Origin: Roseburia sp.
Lineage (GTDB): Bacteria; Bacillota; Clostridia; Lachnospirales; Lachnospiraceae
NCBI GenBank assembly: GCA_030844625.1
Contig: JAUUNJ010000037.1
Coordinates: forward strand, 1-13,042
Length of the DNA stretch: 13,042 nucleotides
Direction: 5' to 3'
The stretch's first letter is position 1. Each line of letters begins with the position of its first letter. Both the position numbers and the translations under genes were made by a program. The notes beneath the pieces are model-generated. The model was not told where the DNA came from. It saw nothing but the letters and a program-made list of their open reading frames with translations, and searched no databases. Positions 6,684 to 13,042 of this stretch are shown here, one piece after another.

Positions 6684-6794
6684 AATAAGTTTACCTATTT
6701 CCTCTACATTTTGTCCCCATGATGCATACATCATATTGTTATTCTTTCGATATCCAACACACCAAATGGTCTTGCCTAAACAAATAGTTATTAA
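6684..6794 (-). other. In-frame 37-codon open stretch after the McrC-like stop codon
   Basis: After the TAA (6795-6797) of the McrC-like gene the same frame stays open for 37 codons to a TAA at 6681-6683. It reads like protein, with a C-terminal half MMYASWGQNVEEIGKLI. The only ATGs (tandem, 17 codons before the end) have no ribosome binding site. It may be a lost C-terminal tail of the nuclease, a fragment of a former gene, or chance. The rest of the gap to 6659 carries the ribosome binding site of the HNH gene. Confidence 0.25.
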
Positions 6795-9245
6795 TTACGG
6801 TGAGGCCAAAAACGCTCGTATATCTATTACTTTTGGAGAGTGCGGGCTAAAACTATCATTGCCATTAATGCCATTTATATCGCTAATGTTTTTTGATTCT
6901 CTTGGCAAACAATCCTTAACAACCTTTACTTTCATTACATAGTAAAAATCCGCATTATGGTTATCTACAGACGTTAAGAAACCTTGAGAATTAAGCTGAT
7001 TTACAAGTTCCTGCTTTGAAACAAGATTATTAGAAACTATATCGCAAAGAATTGGTTCTAAATCATATGTTTTTGTAATATCAATATTGTTTTTGTAAAA
7101 CCTGAATGTTCCAGCTTTTGCAATATCATGGTGATGAGAATATACCGTGTTTCCCTTTATTGCATAGTAGTAGAACAGAAATTCCTTTCCTTGCTTGAGC
7201 AAATCATTCTGTTCAAGCGAGTGGTAGTAATCGCTTGGTATTTCACTCCGAATATATCCAATGACACATAATGCCTTTGCTAATCCATCTGATGAATCTA
7301 CTTGCGTATTCTTAAATGCAGGCGGTTCTTGCATAACCATTTCTGCATAATACTTCAGTCGATTGAGTCGGGAATTATCTTGTCCCTTTTCTTTTATCAT
7401 GTCAGAAATAAATCTGCACAGTTCCTTCTCTCCTAGCTCACTATTACTTGGCTTTATTGCAAATGCACCTACACCTGGGAGAATTTCATCATAAAGACTA
7501 AACACCTTATTACCCATATCTGCTTGTTTTGCATTTCCAGGATATAATACATAACTTCCAATCGTTCTACGAATTGCGTCATTATATGTGTGCATCTTTA
7601 AAAGATCGCCACGTTTATATGTATTTGTGACCTCTGATGCTTTCTCATCTTCTAATTCGCTGTCGTCAAAATCGGTAGCATTATCAACTTTTCCAACAAA
7701 AGAAGTTAATTCTGTAATACGATACTTGGCATCAAAATGGATATAACTTACAGCACCATCTTTGACGGCCTTACTCTCTCCTCCATCATATCCTCCCTGA
7801 TATCTGCATGGAAAGATAGCTAGTGTATAATCTGGCCTGAATGGTCGTGAATACGACCCCTCATACTTTGTAGTACGAAAATCAGTTGGCACAAAAGTTC
7901 TATTATAATAAAGATTAATTCTTGTATTGAGATTTTTAATTACATATGCCTGGCATGATTTCTTTCCTTCCTTCAGTGATACAGTCAACTTACCATTATC
8001 AGTTGTGAGAAATGGTGTATCCTCTATAGTAATCGCTTCACATCCATCTATAGATTTAATTATACTGCCTAGTTCAAAGAAAAGCCAATATTCATACAGG
8101 AGAGCAACGTTTTTTGATTCTCCCTCATATACAGAATCTTCTCCTTTCCAATCAAGTCGCAGTGCCAGGTCAACCATGGAATATGCAAAAAATATATCCG
8201 AATAGCCTGCTCTCTTTTGAAGAACCTGATTATTCTGAGGCATAATCTCAAGCCTTCCAATTTCATCAAAGAAACGATCATTCAAAATATCATTCAACAT
8301 CTGCTGAATATTAGCAGCTTCGCGCAAGCATTCAGTTTGCTTTTCCGCACCTGCGGACTCAAGAGATTTGATTAATTCTTCGCAGATAACTTGAAACTTC
8401 TCCAATGCATATTTCAAAAATCTATTTGCGACTGTATCAACGCTGTCCCTTTTTTTCGAAACTGCAATCGTTGACGGGAGATAATGTGTGTGCAAGTCCT
8501 CAGTCTCATATTTTCTCCATTTTTGTCCATAACTAAAAGGATGTGTAAAAATTTTCCTTGAAGGCACTCCATATCCTATAGGCTTAAATTCCGAATCTTC
8601 TATCAATATACGATCGGGATTTCTCTTTATGGCTTCAAACAGTCCTAAAAGATTCTCACTGAAACAGAATCTCCGTAAAAAGATAAATTGTTCCAGCAAG
8701 GTTCTTGAATCTTCATTCGATATGCTAAATACATTCGATGTTAATCCAGAATACTCCAATAACAATTCCGAACAATGCTCTGCAATGGATTCTGTAAGCT
8801 CAATATAATCACCTTCATAATCCATTTTATTAGGAACTACTTCAAAGACAAAATTTCTTTTTTGATTGGAATCAGAAAATGAAGCCTTCGTTCTTCCCAG
8901 GTAATTTATATACTGGAATGTGACAGAGTTCTCGTCTTCATAAATTTTCGGAGCCTTGTTATTTTCATTCTGTAAAATCGGTAACGATACGAAATCTTTG
9001 CTCTTATTATCCAGCTTGATAATATATTGCTTCGTTTCAATAAGTCGTAAAATTGGTTTTCCATCCAATCCATTTACTATATCAATAGCCTCAATATTAT
9101 CTTCTGATTTAGATAAGTATACCGAATAATCTGTACCTAACTGGCAAGGTAATTCATTTTCCCAGTCTATTTTGTTGTATGTTCCGACAGGGTAAAGGTA
9201 CGCATCATAATCTTCATTCACCCTGAAGCGTAATGCTGCAACCAT
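6795..9245 (-). CDS. McrC-like restriction nuclease, DUF2357 + PD-(D/E)XK (LlaJI R2 / BsuMI YdjA type)
   Basis: This 816-residue protein has the layout of McrC-related restriction nucleases that pair with an McrB-like motor. The N-terminal 1-300 region resembles DUF2357 (strand-rich start, then EHCSELLLEYSG and EQFIFLRRFCFSENLLGL near 156-203). A helical section with YEYWLFFELGSII (384-396) leads into the nuclease core: RPDYTLAIF (470-478, Asp472) and IHFDAKYRI (502-510, Asp505 and Lys507), with DLLKMHTYNDAI (547-558) as the trailing helix motif. Residues about 630-816 are an extra C-terminal region of unknown function with a GYIRSEIP...FYYYAI segment. ATG 9245 is only 3 bases after the McrB-like stop and has no ribosome binding site of its own, so it should be translated by re-initiation, giving matched amounts of the two subunits. 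Cleavage probably needs NTP-driven assembly with the motor. Confidence 0.85.
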   Translation of the reverse strand: MVAALRFRVNEDYDAYLYPVGTYNKIDWENELPCQLGTDYSVYLSKSEDNIEAIDIVNGLDGKPILRLIETKQYIIKLDNKSKDFVSLPILQNENNKAPKIYEDENSVTFQYINYLGRTKASFSDSNQKRNFVFEVVPNKMDYEGDYIELTESIAEHCSELLLEYSGLTSNVFSISNEDSRTLLEQFIFLRRFCFSENLLGLFEAIKRNPDRILIEDSEFKPIGYGVPSRKIFTHPFSYGQKWRKYETEDLHTHYLPSTIAVSKKRDSVDTVANRFLKYALEKFQVICEELIKSLESAGAEKQTECLREAANIQQMLNDILNDRFFDEIGRLEIMPQNNQVLQKRAGYSDIFFAYSMVDLALRLDWKGEDSVYEGESKNVALLYEYWLFFELGSIIKSIDGCEAITIEDTPFLTTDNGKLTVSLKEGKKSCQAYVIKNLNTRINLYYNRTFVPTDFRTTKYEGSYSRPFRPDYTLAIFPCRYQGGYDGGESKAVKDGAVSYIHFDAKYRITELTSFVGKVDNATDFDDSELEDEKASEVTNTYKRGDLLKMHTYNDAIRRTIGSYVLYPGNAKQADMGNKVFSLYDEILPGVGAFAIKPSNSELGEKELCRFISDMIKEKGQDNSRLNRLKYYAEMVMQEPPAFKNTQVDSSDGLAKALCVIGYIRSEIPSDYYHSLEQNDLLKQGKEFLFYYYAIKGNTVYSHHHDIAKAGTFRFYKNNIDITKTYDLEPILCDIVSNNLVSKQELVNQLNSQGFLTSVDNHNADFYYVMKVKVVKDCLPRESKNISDINGINGNDSFSPHSPKVIDIRAFLASP

Positions 9246-9248
9246 ATT

Positions 9249-11408
9249 TTATATAAAGCTTGCATACTGGATCTGTGCAAGTTTTCCTTTCATCTTCTCA
9301 ATCTTTTCTCTGCTTAATGGCAAATTATACTCTACACACAATGTTCCCAGTTCTTCGAGCAGTCTGCCAATTTCTTTATTATTCCCGTGAATTTTAGGAA
9401 GAATCTTCTGAATAAGCTGCTCATCAATTATGGAGTAAAAATCAAAAGTTTCCTTGTCTTCCGTAAGTTCATAAGCTGCTGATAAATATTGTCGTATCTC
9501 ACGAACAGTTCTATATGCAAATTCGTATCCACTCTTTTCAACAATCTCATAAATTCGCTTGAAAACGTTTTGAATTCCGACAAGTATACCTACATCCAAA
9601 TTACTTTTTCCAGTTCTGATAAGTGCAGCCATTTTTTCAAATGCTTCTGCTGTTCCATCACTAGCAGGGTTGATGTTTTCATTATCTGCCGGATTAACAA
9701 ATAAATCCAATACAGAATTTTCTTCCGGCTTGAATTCAATTACATTAGCCCGATCCAGTACCTTTGGACTAAACATATATGTAGTTTCATCGATATTGAC
9801 TGTTCCAACCACAAACAGGTTCTCAGGATACCTAAGCAAACCTGGATATCCATCCAAAACAAACTTCAAATCTGGTGTTTCCATATGACTAAGAAAATCT
9901 GCAAAATATCTCTCTACATGACTTAAATTCATCTCATCCAGTATAATAAAAAATGGTACACTTTTATTTTCCGGAAGATTCGCTCTCTCAATCAACTTCA
10001 AAATGGCAGTCTTCTCATACTCGCCTTTACCATCAATTGCTAATGGATTGTAAAAACCAAGTATCTTTGTATTGTCCGTCCAATCTGCACCGACAGGAAT
10101 CAGTAACCAGTTTTTTTCATCATTTCCAAAGTCAACCTCAAGATATTCTGCAAACTGCTTAGAAATTCTTGTTTTACCAGTTCCACTGTTTCCAGTTAAA
10201 ATCACAAATGGTTTTGCCAAAAGTGATTGAATATATCTCTGAGCAAATCTTGATTTAAAACACTCTGGCAAATCAGACAATTTGAAGTCTTGTTTCAAAT
10301 ACTCTAAGTACCATCTTCCAAATTCTTCGTATATTTTTAAAACATCAGAATAATATGTATTTATGGTCTTCATTAATGCTTGAAGATAATTTGCACTTGC
10401 GGTACCATCTCCAAGTTCAGAGCTTACCCACTCGGTTGATAATCTACATTTTTCTGTCATGCCATCAACATTAATTTCATAGTCTTTATCCAAAAACACA
10501 CGTTTCTTTCCACCACTGGTATTCTCATACAAGTCAGATGTTGATTTAGCAAACATATATCTAAGATAATTTCCGCCTAAATCATCTGTAATAATCTTGA
10601 CATTTTTACCATTATTCTTCAGAACTTTGGAAAATCTTTCAAAATTATCTATTCGATATACACAATCCACAAGTTGACGTGCGCATTCCTTGCTTTGTTC
10701 AAAATGTAATTCCACTCGTGAAGTATCTGCTAATCGAATTTCTTCACCATCTTTGACTTCCGGATTTTCATCTTTGCCATAAAACTTACAGAAATTTGCA
10801 TATGAGAATCTTTCAAAAAAATTGTGTTCAGACTTCGGATTACCGATAGGGAAGTTTGCTTTAATAAAGCTTACTTCATCTTCAATAGCATTAATATCTG
10901 ATTCAGAAATATATAAATTATCATAATTTCCAACTTTTCTGTACTTCACAGGTGCAGCATATGCTTTTATTGCATTGAGTAAAATATCATCACTCTTTCC
11001 CCCGATATTCTTTTCTACAAAATCTTCAAAATTCACTGAATGGCTTTCGCTCTGCAAAATATCTTCGCAAAGACGACAATAAAGCAAAAAAGCCTCATCA
11101 GATGATTTCACATGTGGATTTGGTGCAAAATATGTCTTAAACCAAAATACAAGATATTTTGTAAGATTCTCATCATCAAATGTATATAAATAGTTGTGTA
11201 TTCTAAAGCTATCTTTTGTTCTATCCTCCAAACCAAGCTGACATGCCTGTTGATAGGCGGTCCTCTTATAACCTTTTAAATTTGCCTCTGCAAAATCCTT
11301 TGCCTCCTCCCACGGAATACTTCTTGCCATATCAGGATAAACTTCAAGCAAAGCCTTAAGATTTGCCAATGTAAAATTTCTATATCTAGCAAATGGTGTA
11401 AATGACAT
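9249..11408 (-). CDS. McrB-like AAA+ NTPase motor (LlaJI R1 / BsuMI YdiS type)
   Basis: This 719-residue protein has an N-terminal specificity half (1-380, no motif recognised) and a C-terminal McrB-family AAA+ module: Walker A LTGNSGTGKT (404-413), Walker B FFIILDEMN (486-494, Asp491, Glu492), the family segment VGTVNIDETT (534-543) standing for the McrB guanine-recognition N-x-x-D loop, and an arginine-finger candidate VLDRAN (550-555, Arg553). McrB proteins use GTP to drive an oligomeric ring that loads and activates the McrC nuclease; GTP over ATP is assumed here from the family. ATG 11408 lies 4 bp after the methyltransferase stop, and its AGGAGG overlaps the final GAG-GAG-GAA codons of that gene. 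The next gene follows after 3 bp. Together with the methyltransferase this argues for a restriction-modification system, not a stand-alone modification-dependent McrBC. Confidence 0.9.
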   Translation of the reverse strand: MSFTPFARYRNFTLANLKALLEVYPDMARSIPWEEAKDFAEANLKGYKRTAYQQACQLGLEDRTKDSFRIHNYLYTFDDENLTKYLVFWFKTYFAPNPHVKSSDEAFLLYCRLCEDILQSESHSVNFEDFVEKNIGGKSDDILLNAIKAYAAPVKYRKVGNYDNLYISESDINAIEDEVSFIKANFPIGNPKSEHNFFERFSYANFCKFYGKDENPEVKDGEEIRLADTSRVELHFEQSKECARQLVDCVYRIDNFERFSKVLKNNGKNVKIITDDLGGNYLRYMFAKSTSDLYENTSGGKKRVFLDKDYEINVDGMTEKCRLSTEWVSSELGDGTASANYLQALMKTINTYYSDVLKIYEEFGRWYLEYLKQDFKLSDLPECFKSRFAQRYIQSLLAKPFVILTGNSGTGKTRISKQFAEYLEVDFGNDEKNWLLIPVGADWTDNTKILGFYNPLAIDGKGEYEKTAILKLIERANLPENKSVPFFIILDEMNLSHVERYFADFLSHMETPDLKFVLDGYPGLLRYPENLFVVGTVNIDETTYMFSPKVLDRANVIEFKPEENSVLDLFVNPADNENINPASDGTAEAFEKMAALIRTGKSNLDVGILVGIQNVFKRIYEIVEKSGYEFAYRTVREIRQYLSAAYELTEDKETFDFYSIIDEQLIQKILPKIHGNNKEIGRLLEELGTLCVEYNLPLSREKIEKMKGKLAQIQYASFI

Positions 11409-11412
11409 AATT

Positions 11413-13042
11413 CTATTCCTCCTCGACTAAAGATGGGCAACTCTCAATAACTTTGTTCATAATATGAATCAAAACATCAACTACTATCGAATTACCTGCC
11501 TGCTGATACATAGATGTGTCTGATACTACTATCTTAAAGTTGTCTGAGAATCCCATAAGACGTAAGCACTCTCTTGGTGTAAGCTTTCTCAATCTTCCAT
11601 CTGTTGTAACATAATTATCTACCCCAGCTCTATGCATTTTGTGCATGGTCGTAAGTAATGGTCTCGCAACATCTAAGTCAGTCTTTGGTTTACTATAAAA
11701 ATTCTTTGTTCCTGTAGCCATTACATATTTAACTACTTTTTCGGACAAAAAATATTTTTCAAGTTCTGGTATCTCTTTCTCTTTCGCATCCTCTTCTGAC
11801 TGAAAAACAAAATCCCCATGCCAATTAAACTGTTGATTCTTCTTCTGACATAGTTGTACTTCACCATCAATTTGCGTGAATCGTTTTGAAAGATTTTTTT
11901 CTTTTGTTACAAATTCTACTCCTTTCTTCGGGAGAAAATATCCTCCAGGAGCATTATTCATAAGAAAGTCCTTCATTTTTTTTCTTAACGGAATTGGATT
12001 TGGAAAACTAAATTCTTTTACCAGTTCCAAATCCTCGCGAAATCCTACAACAAATAATCGTTCTCTATTCTGCGGAATACCATAATTCTTTGAATTCAAA
12101 ATTGACCATGTAAATTTATAGCCCAATTCTGAAAAAACCTGTTGCATTTTCTCCCATGTTTTTCCTCCATCATGTGTGGTAACAGCTTTTACATTTTCAT
12201 AAATAAAAATCTTCGGTTTTATTTCATCAATCAGTCTGGCATACTCATAAAAAAGTGTTCCTCTTGTATCATCCAAGCCACGCTGTTTACCTACCAAAGA
12301 GAATGATTGACAAGGACTTCCACCAACAAAGAGATCCACCTGACCAGCATATTGCTTGCCATCCAGGAAGGCAACGTTCCAATGGAACTGCTCATCTTTA
12401 ATATTATAATTTGCCATATATGATGCTTTTACCTTATTTCTCTTTTCCATTCCTTCATAAAGAGAATCTACATATTTCTTTCGGGCAGTCCAGTCATCAC
12501 CCATGGCTACAAGCTTCTTTTGGACATCCATATAATTAATTTTCTCGTGCAATTGGCTCGCTCTCTGCGATAAATCCTGTACCTTACGAATTATCTTCTT
12601 GCCATCTAGGGCTTCTAATTTTTCGTAAGCTGAATATACCAACTCTGAAATGCTTCTCCAATCAATATCATCGCCACTCTCAAATTCAATATCTTTTCCA
12701 AGATCCTCAAGTGAATTATCTTTTTTATAGTCATTAGAAACCTCAAGTATAACCTGCAATTCTCTAAGTTTTGCCTGCTGCTCAGATCCATGTCCAAGTT
12801 CAGCTAAAAACTTTTTATATTCTTTTACTCTTGAAGCTTTTACTCCCTTCATGGAAATAACATTTTTTAAAATTTTTTCTATCAACTTCGAATCTTGTTT
12901 GGGAAACGAATCAATCTTACTTAAAACAATTTCATATTCATTTAGTGCTTCTGCTAACATGCCATCCAACTGATTTTTATACAAATCCTCGACTTCATCA
13001 TTAAATTGTATCTTTTTAATAATCTTCGATAAAGCTTTTAAC
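11413..13042 (-). CDS. Cytosine-5 DNA methyltransferase, N-terminus beyond the right edge
   Basis: The C-terminal 330 residues carry the C5-methyltransferase motifs in order: VDLFVGGSPCQSFS (motif IV, catalytic Cys), FIYENVK (motif VI), YGIPQNRERLFVVG (motif VIII), a target-recognition region, RKLTPRECLRLMGF (motif IX) and QQAGNSIVVDVL (motif X). It should transfer a methyl group from SAM to carbon 5 of cytosine and protect host sites. The first possible start in the window is a TTG at 12984 without a ribosome binding site, and the frame stays open to the edge with protein-like sequence (IIKKIQFNDEVEDL), so the gene probably begins outside. No F-x-G-x-G motif I is seen in the 220 residues before PCQ; instead there is a long charged helical stretch. 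Motif I is therefore expected upstream, separated by an unusual insertion. Sequence specificity cannot be read. Confidence 0.88.
   Translation of the reverse strand, partial: LKALSKIIKKIQFNDEVEDLYKNQLDGMLAEALNEYEIVLSKIDSFPKQDSKLIEKILKNVISMKGVKASRVKEYKKFLAELGHGSEQQAKLRELQVILEVSNDYKKDNSLEDLGKDIEFESGDDIDWRSISELVYSAYEKLEALDGKKIIRKVQDLSQRASQLHEKINYMDVQKKLVAMGDDWTARKKYVDSLYEGMEKRNKVKASYMANYNIKDEQFHWNVAFLDGKQYAGQVDLFVGGSPCQSFSLVGKQRGLDDTRGTLFYEYARLIDEIKPKIFIYENVKAVTTHDGGKTWEKMQQVFSELGYKFTWSILNSKNYGIPQNRERLFVVGFREDLELVKEFSFPNPIPLRKKMKDFLMNNAPGGYFLPKKGVEFVTKEKNLSKRFTQIDGEVQLCQKKNQQFNWHGDFVFQSEEDAKEKEIPELEKYFLSEKVVKYVMATGTKNFYSKPKTDLDVARPLLTTMHKMHRAGVDNYVTTDGRLRKLTPRECLRLMGFSDNFKIVVSDTSMYQQAGNSIVVDVLIHIMNKVIESCPSLVEEE

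Noticed and set aside
7927..8205. Plus-strand open frame of 92 codons inside the McrC-like gene
   Set aside because: It lies wholly antisense to a gene with clear nuclease motifs, has no ribosome binding site and no recognisable domain; likewise the other plus-strand frames within the large genes.
8069..8281. Minus-strand 70-codon frame overlapping the McrC-like gene
   Set aside because: Out-of-frame shadow of the larger gene with no supporting start signal.
9249..11408. Classical modification-dependent McrBC (type IV)
   Set aside because: The directly adjacent cytosine-5 methyltransferase would make a methylcytosine-cutting system toxic to its host; the LlaJI/BsuMI-like layout fits better.
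12615..12797. Minus-strand 60-codon frame within the methyltransferase gene
   Set aside because: Shadow in another frame of the methyltransferase; no ribosome binding site.

Overview
The window is AT-rich DNA. It has strong AAGGAGG-type ribosome binding sites, several GTG/TTG starts and every gene on the minus strand. Together with an IS21-type relic of the kind common in gut Clostridia, this points to a Firmicute, most likely a Lachnospiraceae-like anaerobe. The taxon is an inference from style, not a proven placement. The content is a defence island: a restriction-modification module, a three-gene ABC-ATPase conflict system and a TIR effector gene stand side by side, next to transposon and gene debris.

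Reading in the direction of transcription (right to left): a cytosine-5 DNA methyltransferase that runs off the right edge (11413-13042) is followed, 4 bp later, by an McrB-like AAA+ motor (9249-11408). Three bp later comes an McrC-like DUF2357/PD-(D/E)XK nuclease (6795-9245), then an HNH endonuclease with an unrecognised N-terminal region (5684-6658), then a Vsr-type mismatch endonuclease (5115-5564). Methyltransferase + McrB-like motor + DUF2357 nuclease is the layout of the LlaJI and BsuMI restriction systems. The methyltransferase would protect host DNA, the motor/nuclease pair would cut unmethylated DNA, and Vsr would repair T:G mismatches arising where 5-methylcytosine deaminates.

After a 138-bp gap with an extended -10 promoter, a second operon of three overlapping genes (4976 to 1675) encodes a predicted nuclease with a C-terminal partner-binding region, a small middle protein and an SMC-like ABC ATPase. 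This is the architecture predicted for ABC-3C (ABC three-component) conflict systems. The ATPase would act as sensor/switch and the nuclease as effector.

The 580 bp at 1095-1674 carry no intact gene. They hold a decayed reading frame (about 1321-1599) and, just upstream of the next gene, a cluster of five AGTCTCA/TGAGACT heptamers arranged as inverted repeats (1121-1307). That next gene (360-1094) encodes a TIR domain with a candidate NADase glutamate fused to a C-terminal winged helix. The left end (1-322) is an IS21-family remnant: four 22-23 bp terminal repeats, an intact istA ribosome binding site and start, then a frame that jumps straight into the middle/C-terminal part of IstA. It looks like an internally deleted element.

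The most interesting combination is the TIR-winged helix protein with the repeat cluster in its own leader. Next are the restriction module with two added nucleases (HNH and Vsr) and the methyltransferase whose motif I is not visible ahead of its PCQ motif.
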